A stretch of DNA of 64,000 bases from Flavobacterium sp. KACC 22761 (GTDB lineage: Bacteria; Bacteroidota; Bacteroidia; Flavobacteriales; Flavobacteriaceae): the NCBI RefSeq assembly GCF_034058155.1, contig NZ_CP139148.1, forward strand, positions 1,550,001-1,614,000. The letters run 5' to 3'. The notes beneath the pieces were generated by a model, which saw only the letters and a program-made list of their open reading frames with translations, was not told where the DNA came from and ran no database searches. Below, piece after piece: positions 42,734-52,746 of the stretch. The position numbers and the translations under genes are program-made. Each line of letters begins with the position of its first letter. The first letter of the stretch is position 1.

Positions 42734-43381
42734 TTTGCTTCCGTAAGCTAGATCGCCGGCATCGCCAAGTCCAGGAACAATATAGTTTTTCTGATTAAGT
42801 TTTTCATCAAGAGAAGCAACCCATAAATGGCAATTGTCAGGCAGATTTTTTTCTAAATGAGCAATTCCTTCGGGAGCTGCAATAACTACCACAATATGAA
42901 ATGCTGTTGGACTAGCATTTTCCATTAGTTTTTTATGAACTGCTACAATCGATTGACCCGTTGCCAACATTGGATCAAGCAATAAAACTGTTTTATTATT
43001 CAAGTTTGAAATTGCTTGATATTCAACTAAAATCTCAAATTCATCGTCATTATTTGGATGAAATCTGCAGGCCGAAACGAAGCTGTTTTCGGCATGATCA
43101 AAATAGTTTAAAAAGCCATTATGAAGCGGTAATCCAGCTCTTAAAATTGGACACAAAACTAAATCAGTTTCAATCTCGGTCGTCTTTTTAATCCCGAGTG
43201 GCGTCTGGATATCGACATTTTTGTACGGCAAAGTTTTGCTTAGTTCATAAGCCATAATTTCGCCAATTCGTTCTATATTTCTTCTAAAACGCATGCTGTC
43301 GTTCTGAACATTTACATTTCTTATTTGGCCTAAAAAATGATTCAAAACGCTATTGTTTTCAGATATATAATGAATTTTCAT
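42728..43381 (-). CDS. upp: Uracil phosphoribosyltransferase
   Basis: 217 aa PRTase that salvages uracil to UMP. The PRPP-binding motif appears as LLDPMLATGQSIVAVHKKL; PILRAGLPLHNGFLNYF and the C-terminal VPGLGDAGDLAYG loop complete the family signature. Tail overlaps the DUF6427 gene by 6 bp. Confidence 0.95.
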   Translation of the reverse strand: MKIHYISENNSVLNHFLGQIRNVNVQNDSMRFRRNIERIGEIMAYELSKTLPYKNVDIQTPLGIKKTTEIETDLVLCPILRAGLPLHNGFLNYFDHAENSFVSACRFHPNNDDEFEILVEYQAISNLNNKTVLLLDPMLATGQSIVAVHKKLMENASPTAFHIVVVIAAPEGIAHLEKNLPDNCHLWVASLDEKLNQKNYIVPGLGDAGDLAYGSKL

Positions 43382-43465
43382 ATCTAAATTTTAAAATTAT
43401 TTGATTGTTTTTAACGTAAAAATGAAAAAACAATGGTTTTTTTCACACTATAAAAGTATAAAAAG

Positions 43466-43473
43466 TATCTTTG
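43466..43473 (+). promoter_or_regulatory. -7 element of the DUF4254 gene
   Basis: TATCTTTG, 20 nt before the ATG at 43494; supports that start over an in-frame ATG at 43401 upstream of the promoter. Confidence 0.6.
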
Positions 43474-43493
43474 TGTCTCTAATAATTAAAGAC

Positions 43494-44099
43494 ATGTTTT
43501 CAAAATTAGCATATTCGGTATTCGAACAAAGCATTAAAGATTATCATCAATTTGATAATGTTGATCAACCAATAAACAATCCTTACCCAAAGGATAAGTT
43601 TGAGCATTTATTATACTTGAAAAATTGGATTGACACGGTTCAATGGCATTTTGAGGATATCATTCGTGATCCGCAAATTGATCCTGTGGCAGCGTTGACT
43701 CTGAAAAGAAAAATTGATGCTTCAAATCAGGAAAGAACTGATATGGTGGAGTATATTGACAGCTACTTTTTGCAAAAATACAGTCATATAAAGGCAAAAG
43801 ACGGAGCAAAAATCAACTCTGAAAGTCCAGCTTGGGCATTTGACAGATTGTCGATTTTGGCTCTAAAAATTTACCACATGCACGAAGAAGCTACTCGCGC
43901 AGAAGCTTCACAAGAACACAGAGATAAATGTCAGGAAAAATTAAACGTGCTATTAGAGCAAAGAACTGATTTATCTACAGCAATTGAAGAATTATTGACA
44001 GATATCGAAAATGGAGACAAATTCATGAAAGTGTACAAACAAATGAAAATGTACAATGATGATGAATTGAACCCAGTTTTGTATCAAAATAAAAAATAA
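43494..44099 (+). CDS. DUF4254 domain-containing protein
   Basis: 201 aa from ATG 43494 (MFSKLAYSVFEQSIKDYHQFD). All-helical, soluble; conserved WHFEDIIRDPQIDP and RKIDASNQERTDMVE. Unknown function; in Bacteroidota it is regularly paired with the GT9 glycosyltransferase that follows here after 1 bp, so a role in LPS core synthesis is inferred. Confidence 0.82.
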   Translation: MFSKLAYSVFEQSIKDYHQFDNVDQPINNPYPKDKFEHLLYLKNWIDTVQWHFEDIIRDPQIDPVAALTLKRKIDASNQERTDMVEYIDSYFLQKYSHIKAKDGAKINSESPAWAFDRLSILALKIYHMHEEATRAEASQEHRDKCQEKLNVLLEQRTDLSTAIEELLTDIENGDKFMKVYKQMKMYNDDELNPVLYQNKK

Positions 44100-44100
44100 T

Positions 44101-45150
44101 TTGGCCGACTTGTCTACCAAAATTAAACACATAGCCGTCATGAGACTATCCGCAATGGGAGATGTCGCCATGACGGTTCCTGTTTTACGCGCTTTTGTAA
44201 AACAATATCCAACCGTAAAGCTGACCGTTATTTCGCGTCCTTTTTTCAAACCTTTTTTTGATGGAATTCCGAATTTGGAATTTTTTGCTTTTGACGAAAA
44301 AGAAAGACACAAAGGTTTTCTGGGACTTTTGAGATTATTTAAAGATGTAAAAAAATTGAAGATCGATGCTTTTGCAGATCTTCACAATGTTTTGCGATCT
44401 AAAATAGTGAGTTTGCTTTTCGCTTTAAGCGGAAAAAAAAGAGCAACTGTTGATAAAGGCCGAGAAGGAAAAAAAGAATTGACAAGAGCCGACAACAAGA
44501 TTTTCAAACAATTGCCAACGATGTTCGTAAGACACGCAAAAGTTTTTGAAGAGCTTGGTTTTCCGGTAGATTTAAACAATCCAGAGTTTCCTAAAAAAGC
44601 CATTTTAAGCGCAGAAATTACGGATTTAATCGGAGAGAATTATCAAAATTTAATTGGGATTGCGCCTTTTGCACAATATGATTCTAAGGTTTATCCTTTG
44701 GATTTAATGAAAGAAATAATTTCAAAATTGGCTGAAAATAAAGATCAGACCATTTTGCTTTTTGGAGGCGGAAAAAAAGAAATTGAAATTTTAGGTTCAC
44801 TTTCGGAGCCTTTTAAAAATGTAATAAACGTAGCCGGAAAAATTAAGTTTCAACAGGAATTAAAATTGATTAGTAATCTGGACGTTATGCTTTCTATGGA
44901 TTCTGGAAACGCACATATTGCGGCAATGCTTGGCGTGAAAGTCGTTACGCTTTGGGGCGCAACGCATCCTTATGCCGGGTTTTTACCTTTTAATCAGAGT
45001 TTAGAAAACGCTTTAACTTCAGACAGAAATCAATATCCAAAATTGCCGACTTCTGTTTATGGAAATAAAATTGTTGAAGGTTATGAAGATGCAATGAGAA
45101 CAATTTTACCAGAACAGATTCTTGACAAAATTTTAGAACAGCTTTCGTAA
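44101..45150 (+). CDS. Glycosyltransferase family 9 (heptosyltransferase-like)
   Basis: 349 aa from a TTG at 44101, 1 bp after the DUF4254 stop. The start must lie upstream of ATG 44140, because the first strand (KHIAVMRLSAMGDVAMTVPVL) precedes it. GT-B features: FADLHNVLRSKIVSL, IGIAPFAQYDSKVYP, SMDSGNAHIAAMLGVKVVTLWGATHP (donor-binding). Probably adds heptose or a similar sugar to LPS core. Confidence 0.9.
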   Translation: MADLSTKIKHIAVMRLSAMGDVAMTVPVLRAFVKQYPTVKLTVISRPFFKPFFDGIPNLEFFAFDEKERHKGFLGLLRLFKDVKKLKIDAFADLHNVLRSKIVSLLFALSGKKRATVDKGREGKKELTRADNKIFKQLPTMFVRHAKVFEELGFPVDLNNPEFPKKAILSAEITDLIGENYQNLIGIAPFAQYDSKVYPLDLMKEIISKLAENKDQTILLFGGGKKEIEILGSLSEPFKNVINVAGKIKFQQELKLISNLDVMLSMDSGNAHIAAMLGVKVVTLWGATHPYAGFLPFNQSLENALTSDRNQYPKLPTSVYGNKIVEGYEDAMRTILPEQILDKILEQLS

Positions 45151-45155
45151 ATAAT

Positions 45156-45192
45156 AAAAAAAAACTTCTCAATCTGAGAAGTTTTTTTTTTA
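45156..45192. terminator. Bidirectional terminator after the GT9 gene
   Basis: ACTTCTCA (45164-45171), loop ATC, TGAGAAGT (45175-45182), flanked by A9 and T10. Confidence 0.85.
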
Positions 45193-45195
45193 TCG

Positions 45196-45630
45196 TTAAG
45201 CAACATTGCTTCTTAAATCATATTTTTTGTTAGAATCAAGTATAGAATATCCGATTGTTTTTTTTCTTTTTTTGTTTACAATTATCGTAACAAAATTATT
45301 TTTGTCTTCGGTAGACAATAGAATATGTTCGAACTTATTTGTTGAATCCCTGTAAATTTTATAAATCAAGTCGTGATCTTTAATTTTTGTAGATAAAATT
45401 TTAGCAGATTTTAGTTTACTTACATAAGGCCAAATATTAAAAATATTTGAATCGGTGCCTTTTACTTCTATCATTTTTTCGGTCATAGTCGAATTGTATT
45501 TTTCTTTTTCGAGCAATTTAGGACCTTTTTTGTTTCTCATTTTCATAATAACTGCCAGAACGCATAGCGAAGCAGTTACAACCAGCATAATAAATAGATA
45601 TAGATGAAAGTGTTGTACGTGAGCTGTCAT
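45196..45630 (-). CDS. Hypothetical membrane-anchored protein
   Basis: 144 aa. One N-terminal membrane helix (about 11-30, YLFIMLVVTASLCVLAVIM), then a basic, beta-rich domain (Lys 20%: KIKDHDLIYKIYRDSTNKFEHILLSTEDKNNFVTIIV). I do not recognise a family. It is separated from the GT9 gene by a shared terminator, and a 147-bp AT-rich gap precedes it. Confidence 0.55.
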   Translation of the reverse strand: MTAHVQHFHLYLFIMLVVTASLCVLAVIMKMRNKKGPKLLEKEKYNSTMTEKMIEVKGTDSNIFNIWPYVSKLKSAKILSTKIKDHDLIYKIYRDSTNKFEHILLSTEDKNNFVTIIVNKKRKKTIGYSILDSNKKYDLRSNVA

Positions 45631-45777
45631 GATATTTAAAGTTTTAAATGTTTTGACAAATTAGATTTAGCTCTACAAATTCTCAAACAATGAGATTGCG
45701 ATTACTGTAATTTCACCTCTAATATAATAAAAATTCAGCAATATTTTGCTAAAAAACTGCTTTTTTTATAATTTAAC

Positions 45778-46092
45778 TTATAGCCAAATCTTCTCTTCTT
45801 TGCATCTGTTATAAATGTAATTTTTGAGATTGGAAATAGTTGCTTGGTAATCTGGTGCTTCATATCCATATCGTTCATGTTCCATTTGTTCTTTCTCAAT
45901 AGCATTGCAACCTTTTATTACTTCTTTAAGCATATCGAGCATTGCAAGTTCTTTATTTTCGGTTTTCTGAAATTTGAATTCTACAATCTCGTCTTGCAAT
46001 TCTTCGCAATAATCAATAAGTTTATTGACTTCCGGCTCATCCAGAAGATATTCTTTATTTCTAAAAATTTCTAGTACAGATTTCATAAACAA
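45778..46092 (-). CDS. Hypothetical small helical protein
   Basis: 104 aa; start ATG at 46092, or at 46086 (MKSVLEIFRNKEYLLDEPEVNKLIDYCEELQDEIVEF). Acidic, all-helical, no membrane helix, ends in a basic YNRCKEEKIWL. Unknown function; family unrecognised. Confidence 0.55.
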   Translation of the reverse strand: MFMKSVLEIFRNKEYLLDEPEVNKLIDYCEELQDEIVEFKFQKTENKELAMLDMLKEVIKGCNAIEKEQMEHERYGYEAPDYQATISNLKNYIYNRCKEEKIWL

Positions 46093-46132
46093 TTAATTTT
46101 CAATTTTTTAAATTCCAAATTCCAAATTACAT

Positions 46133-46161
46133 CTTTGTCAAAGGTTTAAACTTTGACAAAG
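46133..46161. repeat. Palindromic repeat CTTTGTCAAAG
   Basis: CTTTGTCAAAG (46133-46143), loop GTTTAAA, CTTTGACAAAG (46151-46161); a perfect 11-bp hairpin of the kind I recall as dispersed in Flavobacterium genomes. Confidence 0.65.
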
Positions 46162-46183
46162 AGTAGAAACGCAATTAAACAAA

Positions 46184-46227
46184 AAAAATTCCAAATCCCA
46201 ATTGAAAGATTGGAATTTGGAATTTTT
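46184..46227 (-). terminator. Terminator of the PaaE-like reductase gene
   Basis: Arms 46184-46202 and 46209-46227 (AAAAATTCCAAAT... with one mismatch), long and A/T-rich, T run on the minus strand. Confidence 0.7.
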
Positions 46228-46247
46228 GATATTAGAATTTAATAAGA

Positions 46248-47300
46248 CTAGACGTCGTCGTAATCAACATAAATAGTTTCTGAGGTTGGATGCGCTTGGC
46301 AAGTCAAAATCAAGCCTTCGGCAATTTCTCCATCTGTCAAAATTGAATTTTTTGTCATTTCTGCACTTCCTGATGTCACACGACCCAAACAACTGCTGCA
46401 AATACCACCTTGGCAAGAATATGGAGCGTCAACACCTTGTTTTAGTGCTGCATCAAGAATGGTTTGTTTTTTAGACATTTCAAAAGTAACTTCTTCATCA
46501 TCAACTAAAACCGTAATTTTTGTATGTCCATCTTGAGAACCTTGAATTTCGTGTTCTTGAGCAGAAGACGTAAAAAGCTCAAATTTAATCGCTGATTCTT
46601 TTACATTCTTTTCTTTTAAAATACCTGAAACTGTATTGATCATTTCTTCTGGTCCGCACAAGAAAAACTTGTCGAATTGAAGTTCTTTATGTTTGTTGTT
46701 CAACACAAAATTCACTGCCGATTTATCAATTCTTCCAAATAAAGCATTTTCAGCTTTAGCTTGACTATATACATAATGCACGAAGAAACGGCCAACATAT
46801 TGTAATTGCAGGTCGTGTAGTTCTTGATGAAAGATAGTTTGTTCAGGAGTTTTATTTCCGTAAACCAATACAAATGAACTTTTTGGCTCGCTTTTTAAAA
46901 CCGATTTGATGATAGAAATTACTGGCGTAATCCCACTTCCAGCAGCAAATGCTACATAGTTTTTTTGTCTGTCAGCTTCTGGTTCAAGCGTAAATTTTCC
47001 TTCTGGATGACCTACTTCTAGAACATCACCAGCTTTTAAAGTTGTATTGGCAAACTGAGAAAAAAGACCATTTTTTACCGCTTTTACAGCAATTCGCAAT
47101 TCACCGCTTTCTGGCGCTGAGCAAATCGAATAAGCACGTCTTATTTCTTGATTATCAAGTGTTAATTTTAAATTTATGTATTGCCCAGCTGTAAATTTAT
47201 AGTCTGGCTTTAGTTCTTCAGGAACATTAAAAAGTACTGAAACTGCATCTGCTGTCTCGCGTTTTACCTCTTTAATTATAAGTTTTAAGAATGAAGGCAT
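46248..47300 (-). CDS. FAD/2Fe-2S ferredoxin-NADP reductase (PaaE-like)
   Basis: 350 aa from ATG 47300 (MPSFLKLIIKEVKRET); an upstream in-frame ATG at 47327 would add 9 residues. FAD-binding RAYSICSAP, NAD(P)-binding AAGSGITPVISIIKS, FFLCGPEEMI; C-terminal plant-type 2Fe-2S domain with cysteines in APYSCQGGICSSCLGRV and LTCQAHP. Matches the phenylacetyl-CoA epoxidase reductase PaaE / HCP-reductase type. The other paa genes are absent here, so its partner is unknown. Confidence 0.9.
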   Translation of the reverse strand: MPSFLKLIIKEVKRETADAVSVLFNVPEELKPDYKFTAGQYINLKLTLDNQEIRRAYSICSAPESGELRIAVKAVKNGLFSQFANTTLKAGDVLEVGHPEGKFTLEPEADRQKNYVAFAAGSGITPVISIIKSVLKSEPKSSFVLVYGNKTPEQTIFHQELHDLQLQYVGRFFVHYVYSQAKAENALFGRIDKSAVNFVLNNKHKELQFDKFFLCGPEEMINTVSGILKEKNVKESAIKFELFTSSAQEHEIQGSQDGHTKITVLVDDEEVTFEMSKKQTILDAALKQGVDAPYSCQGGICSSCLGRVTSGSAEMTKNSILTDGEIAEGLILTCQAHPTSETIYVDYDDV

Positions 47301-47425
47301 GGTTATTTTTTTCTGCAAAAGTAGCAAGAACTAAGTAATTGACACTTACTAAAATATTTTTTTTAACTTTTTTTGTAACGTTTTCCTACATTTGGTCTCT
47401 TACTGAAAAACTAAAACAAATAACC

Positions 47426-48886
47426 ATGATTAAAAAGTTTATTTACCTTGAATGGAAAGCCTTTGTCAGATCAGCCTCATTTGGAGCAAATTTGGCCATG
47501 AAAATTCTAATTGGTTTTTTGATGGTGTACTTTTCAGTACTTTTTGTTGCAATGGGAGTAGGAGCATTTTATGTGCTAAAAAAAATGAACCTCGAGCCTT
47601 TAATCACCATCAACAAATTCTTGATTTATTATTTTCTGTTTGATCTTATAATTCGTTTGTTGATGCAAGCAATTCCGGTTCTTAATATTAAACCGTTATT
47701 GGTTTTGCCTTTCAAAAAGCCAATAATTGTTCATTTTTCTTTAGGAAAAACAGCATTGTCGTTTTTTAACTGGGTTCATGCGCTATTTTTTGTGCCGTTT
47801 TCAGTTGTTTTGGTTATTGAAGGATATGATATTGTCGGAATCCTATTTTGGCTTTTGGCTATTTTTTCTTTAATCTATATCAATAATTTTCTAAATATTA
47901 TTTTAAGCAATATCGATAAATTATTTGTTGTTTTTGTCGGATTGGCTTTAGCTTTGGGGGCTGCACAATATTACAAGATTTTTGATATTACAGTTTTCAC
48001 AACGCCTTTTTTTCAAGGGCTTTACATATCAAAAGTATTGTTTCTAATTCCGGTTTTATTCTTGATCGGATTGTATGCTTTTACATTCAAGTATTTCAAA
48101 AACAATTTATATCTGGACGCAGGACTTTCTAAAAAAGAAGACATTGCGACTACCGAAAATTATTCTTGGTTGAATCAATTTGGAACTTTGGGAACGTTTC
48201 TTAAAAACGACATCAAATTGATCAAAAGAAACAAAAGATCAAAAACGACAATTATAATGAGTTTCTTCTTTCTGTTTTACGGATTGATCTTTTTTGGAAA
48301 TACGCATCAGCCGGCGGTCATGTATATTTTTGCGGGAATATTTGTTTCAGGCGGATTTTTATTTGTCTTTGGTCAATTTGTACCAAGCTGGGACAGTTCG
48401 TATTACCAATTAATGATGACACAAAATATTCCTTATCGTGGATATATTACCTCAAAATGGTGGCTTATTGTTATTGCCACTTTTGTTTCGACAATTTTGG
48501 CTTCGTTTTATCTTTTTTACGGTTGGCAAGTGTATTTGACTATTGTGGTTGGCGCCATTTATAATATTGGAGTAAATTCTCATTTGGTTCTTTTGGGTGG
48601 AGCATTTACAAAAACGCCAATCGATTTGAGCAATGCAGGCGGTGCTTTTGGAGATAAAAAAGCATTTAATGTAAACGCGATGTTGTTGACTTTGCCAAAA
48701 TTATTATTGCCTTTAGGACTTTACGGAATCGGACTTTATTTGGGTGATAAAACGCTTGGCTTAATGCTGGTTGCAGGAGCTGGAATTTTGGGATTCGTAT
48801 TTAAAAACAAAGTTTTTTCAATCATTGAAAAAAGATACAAAGTAGAAAAGTACAGTACAATTAGCGCTTACAAACAAAAGAATTAA
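47426..48886 (+). CDS. DUF5687 family ABC-type permease
   Basis: 486 aa from ATG 47426 (MIKKFIYLEWKAFVRSASFGANLAMK); an upstream in-frame ATG at 47339 is rejected because the sequence TACATTTG (47387-47394), a promoter-like element, lies between. About 12 membrane helices. DUF5687 proteins are the membrane partners of an adjacent ABC ATPase, here 69 bp downstream. Substrate unknown. Confidence 0.82.
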   Translation: MIKKFIYLEWKAFVRSASFGANLAMKILIGFLMVYFSVLFVAMGVGAFYVLKKMNLEPLITINKFLIYYFLFDLIIRLLMQAIPVLNIKPLLVLPFKKPIIVHFSLGKTALSFFNWVHALFFVPFSVVLVIEGYDIVGILFWLLAIFSLIYINNFLNIILSNIDKLFVVFVGLALALGAAQYYKIFDITVFTTPFFQGLYISKVLFLIPVLFLIGLYAFTFKYFKNNLYLDAGLSKKEDIATTENYSWLNQFGTLGTFLKNDIKLIKRNKRSKTTIIMSFFFLFYGLIFFGNTHQPAVMYIFAGIFVSGGFLFVFGQFVPSWDSSYYQLMMTQNIPYRGYITSKWWLIVIATFVSTILASFYLFYGWQVYLTIVVGAIYNIGVNSHLVLLGGAFTKTPIDLSNAGGAFGDKKAFNVNAMLLTLPKLLLPLGLYGIGLYLGDKTLGLMLVAGAGILGFVFKNKVFSIIEKRYKVEKYSTISAYKQKN

Positions 48887-48955
48887 TTAGATAATTTGAA
48901 AATGAGTCAATTTGAAAACTAATCTAAAATCAACAATCTAAAATCTAATATTACC

Positions 48956-49651
48956 ATGATACAAGTAAATCAGCTTTCAAAAAAATATAACGGTACAACA
49001 GTTTTAAACATCGAAAATCTTGAAATTCCAAAAGGACAAAGCTTTGGACTTGTTGGAAACAACGGCGCCGGAAAAACAACTTTTTTCAGTCTGCTTTTAG
49101 ATCTTATTCATCCTTCGACTGGAAATATAAAAACAAATGATATCCAAGTAAATACAAGCGAAAAATGGAAATCGTTTACAGGATCTTTTTTAGACGAAAG
49201 TTTCCTAATTGGTTATTTGACACCTGAAGAATATTTTTATTTCATTGGAGATTTGCGCCATCAGAATAAGGCTGATATTGATGCGCTTTTAGCAAAACAT
49301 GAAGAATTTTTTAATGGCGAAATTTTAAATAATAAAAAATATCTTCGTGATTTATCAAAAGGAAACCAGAAAAAAGTAGGTATAATTGCCACGCTTATTG
49401 GAAATCCTGAAGTGATTATTTTAGATGAGCCTTTTGCAAATTTAGATCCTACTACCGTAAGCCGTTTGAAAAAAATAATCAAAGAATTGGCTGATGATCC
49501 AAATGTGACTGTTTTGGTTTCAAGTCATGATTTGCAACACACAGTTGAGGTTTGTGACCGAATTGTTGCGCTTAATAAAGGTGAAATTGTAAAAGATATT
49601 CAAACCTCAAAAGAAACCTTACAAGAACTAGAATCGTTTTTTGCAGTTTAA
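48956..49651 (+). CDS. ABC transporter ATP-binding protein
   Basis: 231 aa. Walker A GNNGAGKTTFF near residue 35-45, signature LSKGNQKKVG (LSxGxxxK), Walker B VIILDEPFANLDP, switch His in SSHDLQH. Partner of the DUF5687 permease upstream. Exporter-type geometry; substrate unknown. Confidence 0.92.
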   Translation: MIQVNQLSKKYNGTTVLNIENLEIPKGQSFGLVGNNGAGKTTFFSLLLDLIHPSTGNIKTNDIQVNTSEKWKSFTGSFLDESFLIGYLTPEEYFYFIGDLRHQNKADIDALLAKHEEFFNGEILNNKKYLRDLSKGNQKKVGIIATLIGNPEVIILDEPFANLDPTTVSRLKKIIKELADDPNVTVLVSSHDLQHTVEVCDRIVALNKGEIVKDIQTSKETLQELESFFAV

Positions 49652-49729
49652 GTTTCTATATTTCAAAAAGAAGCTTAATTTTACAAGTCATTATACTAAA
49701 AGTGCTTTTTATAAGTTAATGCTTTAAAA

Positions 49730-52342
49730 TTGATTCTATTGAAAAAGAATACGCTTAAATATAGTTTTTTTCTCACTTTTGCATTGCTTTTAGTAGCGTG
49801 TTCCACAAAGAATAACACCTTTGTGAATAGAAACTCGCATGCTTTAAGCACGAAATACAATATTTTGTATAATGGAGGAATTGGCCTTGAAAAAGGGCTT
49901 AAATCTATTCAGGCAAATAACCAAGATAATTTCTGGAAGATTCTGCCGATTGAAAAAATGCAGTTTGATGAAAATTTTTCGGAAGGAGAAAAGACCAAAA
50001 ATCCAGATTTTGAATTAGCCGAGACAAAAGCGACGAAAGCCATTCAGAAACACTCCATGAACATTGGAGGAAGAGAACGAAATTATCAGATAGACGAAGC
50101 GTATTTGATGCTCGGAAAAGCACGATATTATGATCAGCGGTTTATTCCTGCAATTGAGGCCTTCAATTATATTTTATATAAATATCCAAACAGCAGTAAT
50201 ATTTATACGGCAAAAATCTGGCGCGAAAAAACCAATATGCGTTTAGGAAATGATGCAATTGCGATTAAAAATATCAATTTGTTATTAAAGAAAACAGATT
50301 TGAATAAACAGACGCTTTCAGATGCAAATGCACTATTGGCCGAAGCTTTTTTAAATACAGAACAAAAAGACAGTGCTGTAGCCAAATTGAAAATTGCAGA
50401 AAAATTTACTAAAATAAACGAAGACCGAGCGCGTTATCGTTTTATTTTGGGACAATTGTATCAGGAAGCCGGAAAAAGAGACAGCGCCGTTTACTTTTAT
50501 AATGGCGTAATCGACATGAATCGAAAAGCCGATCGTAAATACATGATGCACGCTTATGCAAAAAAAGCACAGATGTTTGATTATGAAAAAGATGATCATG
50601 ATATGTTTATTGAAACTTACAATAAATTAGTTGCTGATCGAGAAAACAGGCCTTATTATGATATTCTTTTTTATGAAATGGGAGTGTTTTTTGATAAAAA
50701 TAATGAGCAAAAAGACGCTTTGGAGTTTTACAACCATTCGTTAGCCAGAAAATCGAAAGATCCTTATCTTGTTGCTTCAACTTATCGAAACATTGGAAAT
50801 ATGTATTTTAGAAATACAGATTATACCATGGCGGCAAAATATTATGATAGCACATTGGTAAAATTAAATCCAAAAACTAGAGAGTTTGCTTTCATTGAAA
50901 AAAACAGAAAAAATCTGGATAACGTAATCAAATACGAGGCAATTGCAAAACGCAATGACAGTATCATCAAGGTTTACAATTTGCCGGAAGCAGAACGAAA
51001 ATTATATTTTGAAATTTACATCGCAGAGTTAAAAAAGAATGATGATGCGAAAAGACTTCAAGAAGAAAAAGAAAAAGAAAAACAAGCAAACATTCAACGC
51101 AATACTGATGCAAGCAACGGAGCATCAGCAATGAATCCGCCTAATAAAATGGATTTAGCGGCCGGAGCATTTAATCCTCCAGGCGCAAATGATGCGGCAA
51201 GTACTTTTTATTTTTACAATCCAACAACGGTTGCTTACGGAAAACTGCAATTCAGAAAAATGTGGGGAAATCGTGCTATAGATGGAAACTGGAGATTAGG
51301 TGCGGGAAAATCAATTGTTAATACGGCTGTAAAGGATTCAGTAAATATCAATCAGGATTCTATAAATGCATTGCAACAGGAAATTCCGGAAAAATACACG
51401 ACAGCATTTTACGAAAAAAAGGTTCCTACGAGTCCTGTAGTTATGGATAGTATTGGTAAAGAACGAAACTTTGCATATTATCAATTAGGACTTATTTACA
51501 AAGAAAAGTTCAAAGAATATAAATTAGCAAGCGATAAACTAGAGCAATTATTGCAAAATAATCCTGAGGAAAAACTGGTTTTGCCGTCGATGTATAATTT
51601 GTATAAAATTTATCAAATAACAGATCCAACAAAAGCGGAAAGAATCAAGTCTGAAATAACAACAAAGTATCCAGGTTCAAGATATGCCTTGATTTTAAAC
51701 AATACCAATTCGGATGATTTGGCTTCCGCTGACAAAGAATACAATAAATGGTATAAATTATATGAACAGGAGCAGTATATTGAAGTTTTAAATAATATTG
51801 ACAATCTCATAAATACCTATTCTGGCGAAGACATCGTTTCTAAATTTGAATTGCTGAAAGCAAATACGTTGGCAAAAGTTGAAGGCTTAGCAGCATATAA
51901 AAAAGGACTTGAAAACGTGGCGGACAATTATCCAAACAGCGAAGAAGGAAAAAGTGCCCGTGATATTTTGGAGAAACAAATCCCAGAATTAGAAAAACTT
52001 GATTTTACAGCAGTTGACGGTAAAAATTGGAAGATTTTATATCAGGTATCAAATACAGATACAAAAACGGTTAAAAAAATCGAAGAATCGATTAAGGTAT
52101 ATATGTTGGTCGAAAATTATGAAAGACTAACAACTTCATTTGACAAATACAATAAAAACGAAAGTTTTGTAGTTATTCATGGTTTAAAATCAGAGGCATA
52201 TGCCAGAGATGTTGCAGGAGTTTTGAGAGAAGATAAAAAATATAAAATCTCGAATACACCAATTATTATTTCAAGTGATAACTATAAGATAATTCAAATC
52301 AAAAAAAATCTTGACGCCTATTTAGCCCCAAAAAACCAGTAA
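49730..52342 (+). CDS. sprE: Gliding-motility / type IX secretion lipoprotein SprE (PorW)
   Basis: Up to 870 aa. Start is TTG at 49730 or TTG at 49739 (then MKKNTLKYSFFLTFALLLVACSTKN). Lipobox LLLVAC with the lipidated Cys near residue 24. The rest is tetratricopeptide-like helical repeats (for example YYDQRFIPAIEAFNYILYKYPNS; GNMYFRNTDYTMAAKYYDSTL), a disordered Asn/Pro-rich middle, and an SPOR/FRAP-type end. This matches SprE of F. johnsoniae/PorW of Porphyromonas, an outer-membrane-associated component of the type IX secretion and gliding machinery. Followed by the bactofilin gene 5 bp later. Confidence 0.88.
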   Translation: MILLKKNTLKYSFFLTFALLLVACSTKNNTFVNRNSHALSTKYNILYNGGIGLEKGLKSIQANNQDNFWKILPIEKMQFDENFSEGEKTKNPDFELAETKATKAIQKHSMNIGGRERNYQIDEAYLMLGKARYYDQRFIPAIEAFNYILYKYPNSSNIYTAKIWREKTNMRLGNDAIAIKNINLLLKKTDLNKQTLSDANALLAEAFLNTEQKDSAVAKLKIAEKFTKINEDRARYRFILGQLYQEAGKRDSAVYFYNGVIDMNRKADRKYMMHAYAKKAQMFDYEKDDHDMFIETYNKLVADRENRPYYDILFYEMGVFFDKNNEQKDALEFYNHSLARKSKDPYLVASTYRNIGNMYFRNTDYTMAAKYYDSTLVKLNPKTREFAFIEKNRKNLDNVIKYEAIAKRNDSIIKVYNLPEAERKLYFEIYIAELKKNDDAKRLQEEKEKEKQANIQRNTDASNGASAMNPPNKMDLAAGAFNPPGANDAASTFYFYNPTTVAYGKLQFRKMWGNRAIDGNWRLGAGKSIVNTAVKDSVNINQDSINALQQEIPEKYTTAFYEKKVPTSPVVMDSIGKERNFAYYQLGLIYKEKFKEYKLASDKLEQLLQNNPEEKLVLPSMYNLYKIYQITDPTKAERIKSEITTKYPGSRYALILNNTNSDDLASADKEYNKWYKLYEQEQYIEVLNNIDNLINTYSGEDIVSKFELLKANTLAKVEGLAAYKKGLENVADNYPNSEEGKSARDILEKQIPELEKLDFTAVDGKNWKILYQVSNTDTKTVKKIEESIKVYMLVENYERLTTSFDKYNKNESFVVIHGLKSEAYARDVAGVLREDKKYKISNTPIIISSDNYKIIQIKKNLDAYLAPKNQ

Positions 52343-52347
52343 AAGCC

Positions 52348-52746
52348 ATGTTTGAAAAAGTCAAAAAAAGCACCACAGAGAATTTAGGAAAAACCAACAG
52401 AATTGTGGAAGGAACTTCTATAGTTGGAGATATTGTTTCAAAAGCTGATTTTAGACTCGACGGCGAATTGATTGGAAATTTTACTTCGCAAGGAAAACTC
52501 GTTATAGGCGCATCAGGAATTGTTAAGGGCGAAATTATTTGCCAAAATGCCGATATTGAAGGAAGATTTCATGGAAAATTAAAAGTTCTGGAAATTTTGA
52601 ATATAAAATCGACGGCGCATATTCATGGCGAAATTATGGTTGGCAAATTGTCAATAGAGCCCGGGGCTGAATTTACAGCAACCTGCGCAATGCTCACAAA
52701 TGCTGAATCTGTAATAATGTTAGAAGATGGAAAAGGAACCGAATAA
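52348..52746 (+). CDS. Bactofilin (polymer-forming cytoskeletal protein)
   Basis: 132 aa. Right-handed beta-helix core (IVEGTSIVGDIVSKADFRLDGELIGNFTSQGKLVIGASGIVKGEIICQNADIEGRFHGKLKVLEILNIKSTAHIHGEIMVGKLSIEPGAEF) with the DUF583/bactofilin periodicity. Assembles into membrane-associated filaments in other bacteria. Placed 5 bp after sprE, so it may scaffold the secretion/gliding complex (inference); overlaps atpZ by 20 bp. Confidence 0.9.
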   Translation: MFEKVKKSTTENLGKTNRIVEGTSIVGDIVSKADFRLDGELIGNFTSQGKLVIGASGIVKGEIICQNADIEGRFHGKLKVLEILNIKSTAHIHGEIMVGKLSIEPGAEFTATCAMLTNAESVIMLEDGKGTE